A stretch of 64,000 nucleotides of DNA from a bacterium (GTDB lineage: Bacteria > Planctomycetota > Planctomycetia > Planctomycetales > Planctomycetaceae), in NCBI GenBank assembly GCA_016125225.1, contig WGME01000009.1, positions 310,001 through 374,000 of the forward strand. The letters are read 5' to 3'. How positions within the stretch are numbered: the stretch's first letter is position 1; each line of letters opens with the position of its first letter. Below the pieces are notes generated by a model. It saw only the letters and a program-made list of their open reading frames with translations, was not told where the DNA came from and did not search any database. A program made the translations under genes and the position numbers. Positions 9,478-19,138 of the stretch are shown here, piece by piece.

Positions 9478-10305
9478 TCAGATGACGTCCGCAAAAGTGC
9501 GTTCCGTGCGACGGAAAAACCAGACGCCCGTGATCCCAAGGATCAGGCTCACGAAAAGAGATAACAGCCATCCGCCACCAGCAAATGGCTGGCCCACACC
9601 AAGGAGGCTCCACCGGAGTCCATCGATAACAAAAACCATCGGGTTGAGATGGTAAAGCAGCTGGTATTCGGCAGGTACTTTAGTGGTGGAGTAGCCGATA
9701 GGAGAAACGTAGACGCCAAACTGCAGAATGAACGGGATCACATAGCGGACGTCACGATATTTGACGTTCAATGCACACAGTCCTAACCCCATCCCCAAGG
9801 CAGAGGCCGCCGCGAGCAGCAGAAACAGCGGTGCAAGGATCACCGGCCAACTCGGCATAACGCCAGCGTAGGCCATCATGCCGATCAGAAAAGGGGATAG
9901 AACGACTACATCGACAAGTGGCACGCCGACAGTGCTGAGCGGTACCAGCAGCCGAGGGAAATAGATCTTTGATACTAAGTTCGCGTTTGCAACCAGGCTG
10001 TTCGACGCCTCGCCGAGAATGGCAGCAAAGAACTGCCAGGGTAGCATGCCGGTCAGGACAAACAGCGGATACCACACGTCTCCATCAGCCGTCAGCCCTG
10101 CGACCCGGCTGAAGACCATTGTCAAAATGACTACCGTTACAAGGGGACGGACTACGGCCCAGGCGGCACCGATCACCGTCTGCTTGTAGTGCACCGCTAC
10201 GTCACGACGCGCCAGCTGATATAGCAGCTCTCGGAACGTCCATAAATCACGCCAATACTGGCGATCGGCACGTCCGGGTTCAAGAATGAGTTGGTATCGA
10301 GTCAC
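9478..10305 (-). CDS. wzm: Polysaccharide ABC exporter, permease (Wzm-like)
   Basis: 275 aa. An ABC-2 type membrane protein with about six hydrophobic segments and the family's cytoplasmic N-terminus YQLILEPGRADRQYWRDLWTFRELLYQLARRDVAVHYKQT-like sequence, here seen as WRDLWTFRELLYQLARRDV followed by YKQTVIGAAWAVVRPL. The motif near the C-terminus, LLYHLNPMVFVIDGLRWSL, is characteristic of Wzm/KpsM permeases. It pairs with the ATPase encoded just downstream to move the lipid-linked glycan across the inner membrane. Confidence 0.93.
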   Translation of the reverse strand: MTRYQLILEPGRADRQYWRDLWTFRELLYQLARRDVAVHYKQTVIGAAWAVVRPLVTVVILTMVFSRVAGLTADGDVWYPLFVLTGMLPWQFFAAILGEASNSLVANANLVSKIYFPRLLVPLSTVGVPLVDVVVLSPFLIGMMAYAGVMPSWPVILAPLFLLLAAASALGMGLGLCALNVKYRDVRYVIPFILQFGVYVSPIGYSTTKVPAEYQLLYHLNPMVFVIDGLRWSLLGVGQPFAGGGWLLSLFVSLILGITGVWFFRRTERTFADVI

Positions 10306-10327
10306 GTTGGATCGGTTTACTTTTTGA

Positions 10328-10999
10328 TCAATCTTGGCTGCCAGGCTTGCGGGCGACTACAACCACGTTGTCAGATAATGCCCTTGGTGCAAGATGGGAC
10401 ATCCATCGCGGCCAATGCCATGCCGTCCCGGGCACTCGACCGACGCCAGTATATTGGACCTGTACATCGACCCATCCACATTCTCTTGCAATGCGGCGAA
10501 GATCGACTTCCAGTAGTGCGGTCAGGTGGGCCGGATAACTACCGGCACGGAATGTATTAAACTCGTTGAATACGATCAGTGTGAGTTTACTCAGCAAGCT
10601 GAGCTGGTTAGGCGTGGTTACAACGATCCAACCGCCAGGTTTTGCTAGGCGAGTGAGTTCCCGAGCAAATTGGCGTGGGTTTTCCAGATGTTCAATGACT
10701 TCGACGGCCTTCACCTCGTCCGCAAAACCATCTGAAACCGGTACCCGTCCACTGTCCAGATCAATGGCGTGGAATTCTTGTTCGACGGGAAACGCGTCGT
10801 AATGAACGGCGTCTGCTCCCACATACTGTTCAAACTGTTCTTGCACGTAACCACATAGCGACCCTGTTCCACAGCCCACGTCAAGGACCGTGCCACTTAC
10901 AGGTGTCCTTTGCAAAGCATTCGCCACCGCTCGATAAATCGGATCGCCGCTAGCACCACGGGATAGGCGAGTACGGGCTGTGATGTCAAGGGCGGTCAA
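10328..10999 (-). CDS. Class I SAM-dependent methyltransferase
   Basis: 223 aa. Motif I is GTVLDVGCGTGSLCGYV, and VKAVEVIEHLENPRQFARELTRLAKPGGWIVVTTPN gives the motif IV to VI blocks of Methyltransf_11/23-like enzymes. It lies just upstream of the ABC permease gene on the transcript, the place where chain-terminating methyltransferases are often found in ABC-dependent O-antigen loci; that role is an inference. It ends 22 bases before the permease start. Confidence 0.78.
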   Translation of the reverse strand: MTALDITARTRLSRGASGDPIYRAVANALQRTPVSGTVLDVGCGTGSLCGYVQEQFEQYVGADAVHYDAFPVEQEFHAIDLDSGRVPVSDGFADEVKAVEVIEHLENPRQFARELTRLAKPGGWIVVTTPNQLSLLSKLTLIVFNEFNTFRAGSYPAHLTALLEVDLRRIARECGWVDVQVQYTGVGRVPGTAWHWPRWMSHLAPRALSDNVVVVARKPGSQD

Positions 11000-11166
11000 T
11001 AGTAGAGTTCCAATTCAAGGATGGCAAACCATTTTACGGACGAGACAGAGAAGCGCTGAACCAAGCGGTATTCTCTACTGATATGATCAATACTTTCCGC
11101 CATTTTAAGACAGCTAGATCGCACATATTCTCAAGGTCAATTTTATCTGCCACGGAGTGGACTGAA

Positions 11167-11928
11167 TCAGAACACACCATGTGAGGGCAGCGTATTGTAG
11201 ACTTGGTGGCTAAGATACATTATGTTGCAATAGTATAAAGAACCCGACATGAAGCGATTCATTTCATAAATACCATACACCTCATAGCCGTATTGTCGGA
11301 GGACTGTGTCGATATCACCCAGAGTTGTCTGATTCTTAAATGTCTTTGAGAAATGAATTTCAAGATAGATAATGCCGACAGCATGGCTATTAAGTAGCTC
11401 TCGGCTGCCCTCAATCGCATATTTTTCTGCACCTTCAATATCAAGCTTAAGGGCGTGCACATAGTTGATGCAGTTTTTGTTGCAGAAGGTTGTAAGCTTT
11501 GTTGTTTTGACCGGCGTTGATCCAGTGTCTCTCACTTCATAATAGGAGTGTGAAGAGTCGTGGAAATCAAGAAGCGAATTGAGCAGGCTACAGTCGCGAA
11601 GTCGGAGGTCAGCAGAACCGTCGCAGTTACTGACCGCAGAGTCTACAATTCTAACTCTAGAGTCTTTGTGGAATCGTATCCGCAATGCATCTGCAAGATC
11701 GGGAGTTGGCTCAAAAGCATACACTTGCGAGCGTGGCAATAGTTTGCGAATAATAGCAACTGTCTCGCCTCGGTTAGCGCCTACGTCAAACACTACCGGC
11801 TCTGGGACGTCTTTGAGCATTTCGGCGATATCCGCGAATGGATCAATGAAAGCATGGCGGCGGTTTCTTATATCATAGCCTGCAGCATGCAATACGCGCT
11901 TGACTAGGCCGGTCAACCAAGATCTCAT
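11167..11928 (-). CDS. FkbM family methyltransferase
   Basis: 253 aa from ATG 11928, chosen because it forms an ATGA overlap with the stop of the preceding GT2 gene; an in-frame start at 11976 also exists. Motif I is PVVFDVGANRGETVAIIRKLLP, followed by VYAFEPTPDLADAL and the conserved VHALKLDIEGAEKYAIEGS, which are FkbM hallmarks. It probably O-methylates a sugar of the polymer. The downstream 170 bases to the next gene show no ORF. Confidence 0.83.
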   Translation of the reverse strand: MRSWLTGLVKRVLHAAGYDIRNRRHAFIDPFADIAEMLKDVPEPVVFDVGANRGETVAIIRKLLPRSQVYAFEPTPDLADALRIRFHKDSRVRIVDSAVSNCDGSADLRLRDCSLLNSLLDFHDSSHSYYEVRDTGSTPVKTTKLTTFCNKNCINYVHALKLDIEGAEKYAIEGSRELLNSHAVGIIYLEIHFSKTFKNQTTLGDIDTVLRQYGYEVYGIYEMNRFMSGSLYYCNIMYLSHQVYNTLPSHGVF

Positions 11929-12815
11929 TCCAATGGGCTCCTGACTGGCGTTGGGTTTCTGCGAGATTTTCTGCAAAGCGCGTGGAATTGAAACACGGTG
12001 CTACATCCGACTGACCGTCGATTATGGCAGATTGCTCTTCTTCGCCTGAGAATCTGGTCTACAAGCCAAATGATGTCGGCGATTGGTACAATCCAAATAT
12101 TACGCTGCCGGGCATTTTGTACGAGGCATTTGCCAATCATAGGTGGGCATAGCAGTATTGGGTAATGCTGCAAATAGCTAATTATCGCATTGCGTGTGTT
12201 TACCCTAAGGATATGCTCATGATTACGATGGAGACTGTCTTGGTGATGACGGACAAGGAGTTCAGGGTCGTAGAGAATTTCAAAGCCAGCAACATAAATC
12301 TTGAGACTAAGTTCGTTTTCCTCATAGTAATACTCAAATAGCTCGTTAAATCCATTTACACTCTCATAAACGTCTCTACGGAGCATGCATCCATAGCTAA
12401 AGAACAGGCCAGAGAGGGCGGGAACTTCACTTTGGCATGGTTGCATGTAGTGTATGTCACCCGTGGTTGTGAGTTGTCGATAGCCGATGGCGGCAAGCTG
12501 TGGACGGGATTCAAACCATTGTAATGAGCGGGCAGCGATGGCATCTGTCTCCAGTTCGGCATCGTCATCAAGAAAGAGCAGCAACTCTCCTCTTGCGACA
12601 GCAGCTCCTGCGTTCCGAGCTTTACATGCTCCAACAGCATCTTGAAAATGAATCACATTTACATCTTTGGGGAGATCTGGCAAAGGTGGGTCCGAAGCGT
12701 CATCGATAACGATGAGTTCAATTGGATTCACTCCAGCTTGCCTCCTCACCGAGTCAATAGCTCGTAGAAGATGCTGGATTCGTCCTCTTGTCGGAATGAT
12801 AGCAGAAATCTGCAT
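11925..12815 (-). CDS. GT2 family glycosyltransferase
   Basis: About 296 aa from ATG 12815 (MQISAIIPTRGRIQ); an in-frame ATG at 12854 would add 13 residues. Motifs are ELIVIDDASDPP, the GACKARNAGAAVARGELLLFLDDDAE block with its DXD triplet, and FNELFEYYYEENELSLKI, where the ED-type catalytic acid would sit. This resembles rhamnosyl/galactosyl-type GT2 enzymes. The extreme C-terminus is rich in Arg and Cys and may not be conserved. Confidence 0.84.
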   Translation of the reverse strand: MQISAIIPTRGRIQHLLRAIDSVRRQAGVNPIELIVIDDASDPPLPDLPKDVNVIHFQDAVGACKARNAGAAVARGELLLFLDDDAELETDAIAARSLQWFESRPQLAAIGYRQLTTTGDIHYMQPCQSEVPALSGLFFSYGCMLRRDVYESVNGFNELFEYYYEENELSLKIYVAGFEILYDPELLVRHHQDSLHRNHEHILRVNTRNAIISYLQHYPILLCPPMIGKCLVQNARQRNIWIVPIADIIWLVDQILRRRRAICHNRRSVGCSTVFQFHALCRKSRRNPTPVRSPLE

Positions 12816-12931
12816 AATGCGCTCAGAGCACTCTTGACTTTCTAGACATTTCAAACACTGAAATACCTACAGATAAACACAAGGTTGTGTCACTACAGCT
12901 ACTACAGCAAGTCATCACATGCTATGGAATG

Positions 12932-14080
12932 TTAGTTGGCATGGAGATTGGCGGGCGTGCATTTATTCTGGCTATAAAGGCAGTTTGCAAATTGTTGCAT
13001 TTGTTGGATAGGGTCGCATAAGGCTGCGGCGCGGTATGTGGTGGCTTTGGAATGTTGACGTCTCAACTCCTTATTCTCCAGATAATCCATAATCGCATTT
13101 CTTAGCTCTGCGGGTTCATCAGGAATAATCAGTACTCCACAAGTATCGTCCACAATCTCCAACGCCCCGCCCATCGCCGTTGTTAAGACTGGTAGACCGG
13201 CGGCAAGGGCTTCTACGAAAGCGATCCCGAATGGTTCAGGACCGGTATTCGGTTGACAGTGGATATCAGCAGCGACGAGTAGTCGTGGGATATCGGAACG
13301 TTGTCCCAGAAATTTGACCCGGTCCGAGATACCTAAGCAGTGGGCCTTGGCTTTCAATTCTTCCAGGTAGGCGATTTCCGCGGGCCTTTGCGCGCCACCG
13401 GCGATCCACGAGATCCAACCGGGCTGGTCCCGCAATTGCCCGAGAGCGTCGAGCAGGAGTGCATGTCCCTTCCATGACTCCAGCCGGCAGGATGTGAGGA
13501 TGACCGTGTCTGTGTCTGCTGCTCCTAATTCCTTCCGCACGTCGGTCCGTGCGGCTTGACGGTCTGCTGGAATTTCCAGTTGGACAGGCAGGTAAGCCAC
13601 TTCCGTTTTCACGGCAGGAAATATTAGAGGCACACTCGCGGCTGTGAATCTGCTGTTCGCGATTACCAGATCGGGACGAATTCGGGCCACCCAGCGGTCA
13701 AATAGCGAAGGGAGATCTGGCGGGTTATGTGCGAAATACACCAGCCGGATTTTCTTCGCTTTGATGGCTGAGGCGAACACCAGATGACCCCATAATCCGC
13801 AATGGAGCACTACCACGTCGGGCTTACGCTCAGCCAATAGGTTTTTGAGCTGACGCCGAGCCCTGAGCACGGTCCATGGATGACGGATTCTTACTTCTCC
13901 CAGATGATGCACCGGCACACCGGTTGAATTCAGTTCATCCTGCAACCGTCCGTCGAAGCATAGGCCAAATTCTGGTTCCATCGTCGGTGCAAGATCTCGC
14001 AACCTGGCCAGCGTAACAAGGAATGTCTCTACGCCCCCGTACAGATTACCAGCCGCCAGATGTAAGACTCGCAGGTTCAT
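12932..14080 (-). CDS. GT4 family glycosyltransferase
   Basis: 382 aa. The N-terminal loop is LHLAAGNLYGGVETFLVTLAR, and the donor half has VILTSCRLESWKGHALLLDAL and the E-x7-E site PFGIAFVEALAAGLPVLTTAMGG. It is a full-length GT-B glycosyltransferase. It is separated from the next gene in each direction by 45-120 bases without obvious signals. Donor unknown. Confidence 0.87.
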   Translation of the reverse strand: MNLRVLHLAAGNLYGGVETFLVTLARLRDLAPTMEPEFGLCFDGRLQDELNSTGVPVHHLGEVRIRHPWTVLRARRQLKNLLAERKPDVVVLHCGLWGHLVFASAIKAKKIRLVYFAHNPPDLPSLFDRWVARIRPDLVIANSRFTAASVPLIFPAVKTEVAYLPVQLEIPADRQAARTDVRKELGAADTDTVILTSCRLESWKGHALLLDALGQLRDQPGWISWIAGGAQRPAEIAYLEELKAKAHCLGISDRVKFLGQRSDIPRLLVAADIHCQPNTGPEPFGIAFVEALAAGLPVLTTAMGGALEIVDDTCGVLIIPDEPAELRNAIMDYLENKELRRQHSKATTYRAAALCDPIQQMQQFANCLYSQNKCTPANLHAN

Positions 14081-14125
14081 CTTATGTGAAGTGGATCGTT
14101 TCGAGTTCGCACGATTTCATACTTG

Positions 14126-15490
14126 TCACAATCCAATCAGTGCTGGTTGCCCAGTTGAATGACGTCCATGGATGGTCGGCAACTCTTCATCTGCATGGGA
14201 TTCTTGATGTCTGCGATGGGTTGATTTCAGGGGTAGCTGGCTGATCATTCCTATCTGCAAGAGCATCATGCAACTCATCGGAATTGCGACGAGAGCCCCG
14301 GTACCAAGGATTGCACTGGCCCATCCAACAAAGACCAGGGAATAGGCTAATATTCGCATCCAATGTTGGAAGCTGGGCTCGTGTCTAGGGAATGCGTAAG
14401 ACAGCAACCAGAAGAGAAAACTCAGCCAGATACCTAAACCAACCCACCCCTGATTGATTGTGATTCGGGCATATTCGTTCTCGGCTGCGGGCGCATCTGG
14501 GGCACGGTCTTGTAGGAAGAACGGAATACTCGGAGCGCCCGCTCCCAAGCCTGCTCCTAATGGCAGCCCCAACATGATATCCAAAACATGTTCGTTGTTG
14601 CTGCCATGGATGCGATTGGCGACGTAGTCGGTGCTTTGCAACTGCATAAACCGCTGCAAGCGGGGGTTGGTCATGGCAACGCCGGTGGCAGCGCACAACA
14701 GTGAGACCGCAATCAGTAGCATCTTCAAAGAGAGGCCGGAGCAGTACCAGGCGATAATCCCGACTAGCACCAGAATGACAACTGGCTGCCTGGCTCCACA
14801 CATGAGAATCCCCGCAAAAGCCGTCGTGACTCCCACTATCATCAAGAGGGTACGCAGAAAACTGACAGAGGGTTGCAGCAAGCCGCCAAACAGGAATGGC
14901 AGGCATTGCACCATTGTTCCACCATACTGATGTGCATTCAGAAACAAGGCCGGAATTCGTGCGTGCCCTCCGGCGATATCGGTGGATCGATACATCAATT
15001 CTGTCACAGAATTTCGCGGGAACAACGAACCCAACCCATTGAAATAGACATAGATCCCTGCCATGAGGGCCATGCAGTTCAGTAGCGAGATTCCCACAGC
15101 CATGGTCGCAAAATCTTCTCGCTTCAATCGGGTTCCGAGGAGAATCATCGGAATGGCCCAGACATCACCTCGCCAACCAACCAACTGAATCAGCGGATCG
15201 TTTATGGGGATTGCCAGCAACACTGTTGGCCAGAGGATAAGTGCTGTCACCCACTTTCGAAGTCCTGGCCGTTCTATTGGTCCCGGTCTCAGCAGTGATT
15301 GCAGTTGTGCGACATAGAGTCCGCCGAGGGCTCCGTCGAACATCAGTGTGGTCGCAACACCCAGATAGTTCGCCCGGATGTACCCATTGACATAGCCCAC
15401 CGCCATCACAGCGACAATGCCGTAGCCCAGCGACCTGCGCGCGGCGAGGTAACTGCCGATGGTCGCTAATGCTAAAAAGCCCCAGCCCAT
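14126..15490 (-). CDS. O-antigen polymerase/ligase-like integral membrane protein
   Basis: 454 aa with roughly ten to twelve hydrophobic segments spread along the whole protein (for example FLALATIGSYLAARRSLGYG, LVGIIAWYCSGLSLKMLLIA and WLSFLFWLLSYAFP). A long loop between late segments carries EYARITINQGWVGLGIW, typical of Wzy/WaaL-like proteins. The likely role is polymerising repeat units or ligating glycan to its acceptor at the periplasmic face of the inner membrane. Proteins of this type diverge strongly, so the exact reaction is not assignable. Confidence 0.7.
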   Translation of the reverse strand: MGWGFLALATIGSYLAARRSLGYGIVAVMAVGYVNGYIRANYLGVATTLMFDGALGGLYVAQLQSLLRPGPIERPGLRKWVTALILWPTVLLAIPINDPLIQLVGWRGDVWAIPMILLGTRLKREDFATMAVGISLLNCMALMAGIYVYFNGLGSLFPRNSVTELMYRSTDIAGGHARIPALFLNAHQYGGTMVQCLPFLFGGLLQPSVSFLRTLLMIVGVTTAFAGILMCGARQPVVILVLVGIIAWYCSGLSLKMLLIAVSLLCAATGVAMTNPRLQRFMQLQSTDYVANRIHGSNNEHVLDIMLGLPLGAGLGAGAPSIPFFLQDRAPDAPAAENEYARITINQGWVGLGIWLSFLFWLLSYAFPRHEPSFQHWMRILAYSLVFVGWASAILGTGALVAIPMSCMMLLQIGMISQLPLKSTHRRHQESHADEELPTIHGRHSTGQPALIGL

Positions 15491-15568
15491 GTTCTTTCTG
15501 AAAAACCAATCTCAAAATGTTGGATATCGTTGTCATCCTCAATCCGAAATCCGGACTGACGATTGCAT

Positions 15569-16729
15569 TCAGATACTAACGCCCACGTGAGCGGATTCGA
15601 GTTTCGTGCACGGCGGCAGTTGCGAGTAGAACGCATCCACCCGATCGACCATGGTTTCTACGCTAAATTCCGACCGGGCCCGTATCATGCCATTCATTGC
15701 TAAGCGTTCCCGTAATCCTTCTTCCGTGAGTATTCGTAAGCTTGCAGTTCGCAACGCCTCAGGATCACCGATGGGAATCGTAATGCCTGTCAACTCGTGT
15801 TGGCTGACCCAAGGGACGCCGCTTCCCGGGATATCGGTATTGATTACCGGGCAGCCACTGGCCATTGCCTCGACTTGAACAAGCCCAAAGGCTTCACTCT
15901 GGAGAATCGATGGCAGCCAGAGAGCCGTCGCTGCGAGATACCAGGCATGAACATCCCGGTCATCTGGCACATGCCCCAGAAACTGTACCCGATCTGTGAG
16001 ATTCCATTCGCGTGACAATGACTGAAGCGACGCCTTTAGCGGTCCATCTCCGATGATGACCAATGTCCCAGGGGTTGTCTTCAAGGCCCGCAGAGCGATC
16101 TCATGTCCTTTGTAGTGAACGAGTCGGCCGCACATCAGCCAGAGGGGACCGGCAACTTGCTGTTGAATTTCCCTGGCACGCTGGCAAATCGCACTTTCCG
16201 GCGTGATGAAGCGCTCCAGAGAAATCCCTAAAGGGATTGAACAGACTTTGTTACGGTAGCGCTGCAAAAGCGGGCTTGTCTCTGCCAGACATGGATTCGT
16301 GGCGGCAATTGCTATTGCCCGATTCATGAGGCGTCTTTGCAGTGGCTCAAACAGCCATTTCCGCAATGACATGCCGATGACATCGCTGTGGTAAGTGATC
16401 ACCAGTGGAATCTGACGCTTCATGGCCAGCACAGGAATTGTCATGGACGGATTCGGTAGATGCAGGTGCAGAATGTCCGGTTCTGATTGTTCAAGATACC
16501 GTTTGACGTTGGGCAACCAGTCAAACTTGGCGACACTCATCCGCGGTTGAAATCGCTGGACTTTGACCAACCCATCGACGGTGCGATTCGGGAGTTTTGA
16601 ATCGTGAGCAATGCAGGCTACGCTGACATCGTGGCCTTTGGCCGCCTGTGCCTGAGCCAGGGTGCGTACGTGAGATTCAATCCCCCCCGAATGAGGATGA
16701 TAAAATTTGCCAAGGTGACAGATACGCAT
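15569..16729 (-). CDS. GT4 family glycosyltransferase
   Basis: 386 aa. MRICHLGKFYHPHSGGIESHVRTLA has the family N-terminus with the GGIE loop. GPLWLMCGRLVHYKGHEIAL and the E-x7-E site SEAFGLVQVEAMASGCPVINTDIPG are in the C-terminal half. It resembles mannosyl or rhamnosyl transferases of the PimB/WbaZ type, but the donor cannot be fixed. It lies directly downstream of the Wzc gene. Confidence 0.88.
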   Translation of the reverse strand: MRICHLGKFYHPHSGGIESHVRTLAQAQAAKGHDVSVACIAHDSKLPNRTVDGLVKVQRFQPRMSVAKFDWLPNVKRYLEQSEPDILHLHLPNPSMTIPVLAMKRQIPLVITYHSDVIGMSLRKWLFEPLQRRLMNRAIAIAATNPCLAETSPLLQRYRNKVCSIPLGISLERFITPESAICQRAREIQQQVAGPLWLMCGRLVHYKGHEIALRALKTTPGTLVIIGDGPLKASLQSLSREWNLTDRVQFLGHVPDDRDVHAWYLAATALWLPSILQSEAFGLVQVEAMASGCPVINTDIPGSGVPWVSQHELTGITIPIGDPEALRTASLRILTEEGLRERLAMNGMIRARSEFSVETMVDRVDAFYSQLPPCTKLESAHVGVSI

Positions 16730-16797
16730 ACTATAGGTGGGCGAGAAAACTTGATGACCGGAAGGTATTAGGACCAGGGATCTAAGGCGGGAAAATC

Positions 16798-19107
16798 TCA
16801 GCGAGCATTGACGAGCAGTTCCGATGACTCTTGAGGCAACGAGTCTTTGTATTCGCTATCTCCGTAGCCATTGTAGTAATAGCCATAGTAGCCGTGCTTA
16901 TCGGACTGGCGTTGGAACTGACCGTGAATCACGGCTCCAAGCACAGGAGCCCCGACGGATTGCAATCGTTTCATGGACGCCCGTGCTGCAGCACTCAGGT
17001 TCTTACGAACCTTGAACAGGCATACCACCCCCTCAACCATGGTCGCAATCACGCTGGCGTCGGTCACTGGTAGTAACGGTGGCGAATCGATCAAGACCAG
17101 GTCGAATTGTTCTCGCAGAATCTCGAGGAGTTCCTGGAATGCGGGTGAGCCCAGCAGTTCTGAAGGATTCTCTGGTCGCTTTCCAACGGGCAGCAACCAC
17201 AAATTGGCAACTTCTGTCGCCATGATACTATCTTCCGGATCAGCCACACCACTGAGGAGTGAGACAATACCTGGCGTGTTGTTGCTGATTCCGAAGATGT
17301 TTGCCAAACGCGGCTTCCGCAGGTCGGCTTCGACCACAACCACTCGTTTTCCAGATTGGGCCATGACCACGCCGAGATTTGCCACCAAGGTCGACTTGCC
17401 ATCTCCCGGCATCGGACTGGTGATCTGAATCACGCGTGGTGATTTCTTGAGATCCTTCGTACTAAAGTAGAGGCAGGTCCGCAGACTACGATACGCTTCC
17501 GCCAGCAGACTTTGTGGTTCGTGATGAGTTACGACGGTCGAATGAACGATGGAGGCATTAGAGATCTTCTGTTTCGCCCGTCCGTCTGCGAATTGTCCAA
17601 GTACAGAAATCTGTAGCTGTTTCGAGAGTTCATCGACCGAACGGAAATCGCGGTTGCTGAGCTCAATGGCGGCGGCAAAAGCGAATCCCAGAGCGACTCC
17701 GAGCAGCATGCCTGATGCCACCGTTGTTGTCAGGCGGGGCAGCACCTTAAATCCATGGCCCGGTTGCGCGATGATCTGCGTATAAGTTCCGCCAGCATCC
17801 TTGACCAGGCTGATCTCTTGCAATCGCTTCACGATGCCATCGAACAGTTCCGTGGTTCTGGCGATATCGGCCAGCCGGGTCATGTTCTCGCTCTCATATT
17901 CCTCCAAGCCGCGAGAGACCTCCAGCTCTTTTTCGAAGGCCGCATTGAGCTCGGTATTCTCTTGTGAATTTACAGCGAGTTCCTGCTGTAGCGATTCGAG
18001 GTAGAGCTGCACAATGTCGGGCTTGGGTGCCTCACCACCCGCTAGTTGAATTTCATTGGGTTGCTCCTCTTCTTCGATCAGTTCTGTCATGAATCGTAGA
18101 CGACGCTGCAGATCGATCAGGCGTGGATGCCGTGCACCAAAGCGTTCGCTCAGAATCTTTTCTTCAATTTTCAGAGTATTGAGCTGCTCTTTCAGAGAGG
18201 AGTTCAGGCCGGAAACAGAAAGTTCTGGATTGAATGCCGTCTCGGATGAGGCGCTGATCTGCTTGGCCAGCAATTCCAAAACATCGCGCCTCGTGCCATG
18301 TTTTAAGGCTTGCTCCAGTGCGGCAATTTGGGCTTTGAGTTTGCTGGTGGTGATCAGAATTCCTGTGCGTGCAGATTCGATTTGAGCCAGTCGGTCACCA
18401 CGGATCGTGCTGCTCGCCTCCCCTTGCCAGTTGGGAGGTGCCTGCTTCCGGAATTCACGGTACTCCTGCTCTTTTTTGGAAAGTTCGCCCAGCAAACTGT
18501 CTTTGGCATTGGTAATCAGTTCTACGGTTTCAGAACTGATCGACTGGCGAGTCTCACCCAGGAATTCCTGGTAAGCCGCAATGACAACTTGCAGCACACG
18601 TCCGCAATCCTCGGCATTGCCACCGCGGTATCGCAATTCGAGAATCTCGTCAGCAAGATTACCATTCGAGGCACGTGCCTGTGTTACCGACAATCCCCCC
18701 AGGATTGCAGCAGCAGCATTTCCGCTTGAGGTAATCGAGGGAATCTTTGCCAAGTCTGGATTTTTAACGGCCTTATCAATCACCAGAGAACTGCGAATCA
18801 GAATCATCTGTGTGGACATGCTGTCATCAACAGACCGAGTCGATTCGATCATTTCGATGGGCAAGTTGTTCGATTTCTCAGGCACAACCAGCAGTGAAGC
18901 AAACGACTCATAAACCGGTGCCTGACGAGTGTAGTACAGATAGCCCAACGCAATCCCGATAAGCCCCGTGGCCAGTATCAACCATTTGTGATGCAGTACC
19001 ACTTGCATCGGATCAAACTGTGGACCAGCCGCCGATTCAAAATCGTCTTCGTCAGCAATGGTACGTCGGGACATCAGGGAGTTATTTTCGTTCGTGGCAA
19101 CGATCAT
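16798..19107 (-). CDS. wzc: Wzc-like polysaccharide co-polymerase / bacterial tyrosine kinase
   Basis: 769 aa. Residues near 30-60 are a Wzz domain start (FDPMQVVLHHKWLILATGLIGIALGYLYY) with a first membrane segment. The middle is a long coiled-coil periplasmic region. A second membrane segment (VASGMLLGVALGFAFAAAIEL) leads into the cytoplasmic BY-kinase with Walker A SPMPGDGKSTLVANLG near residue 570, Walker A' VVVVEADLRKPRL and Walker B FDLVLIDSPPLLPVTDA. The C-terminus has the tyrosine cluster HGYYGYYYNGYGDSEY, the autophosphorylation tail. It controls chain length and couples synthesis to the Wza-type exporter encoded at 24243-25610. Confidence 0.93.
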   Translation of the reverse strand: MIVATNENNSLMSRRTIADEDDFESAAGPQFDPMQVVLHHKWLILATGLIGIALGYLYYTRQAPVYESFASLLVVPEKSNNLPIEMIESTRSVDDSMSTQMILIRSSLVIDKAVKNPDLAKIPSITSSGNAAAAILGGLSVTQARASNGNLADEILELRYRGGNAEDCGRVLQVVIAAYQEFLGETRQSISSETVELITNAKDSLLGELSKKEQEYREFRKQAPPNWQGEASSTIRGDRLAQIESARTGILITTSKLKAQIAALEQALKHGTRRDVLELLAKQISASSETAFNPELSVSGLNSSLKEQLNTLKIEEKILSERFGARHPRLIDLQRRLRFMTELIEEEEQPNEIQLAGGEAPKPDIVQLYLESLQQELAVNSQENTELNAAFEKELEVSRGLEEYESENMTRLADIARTTELFDGIVKRLQEISLVKDAGGTYTQIIAQPGHGFKVLPRLTTTVASGMLLGVALGFAFAAAIELSNRDFRSVDELSKQLQISVLGQFADGRAKQKISNASIVHSTVVTHHEPQSLLAEAYRSLRTCLYFSTKDLKKSPRVIQITSPMPGDGKSTLVANLGVVMAQSGKRVVVVEADLRKPRLANIFGISNNTPGIVSLLSGVADPEDSIMATEVANLWLLPVGKRPENPSELLGSPAFQELLEILREQFDLVLIDSPPLLPVTDASVIATMVEGVVCLFKVRKNLSAAARASMKRLQSVGAPVLGAVIHGQFQRQSDKHGYYGYYYNGYGDSEYKDSLPQESSELLVNAR

Positions 19108-19138
19108 GAGTCGAGCACATCACACGCGGATGGTTCAA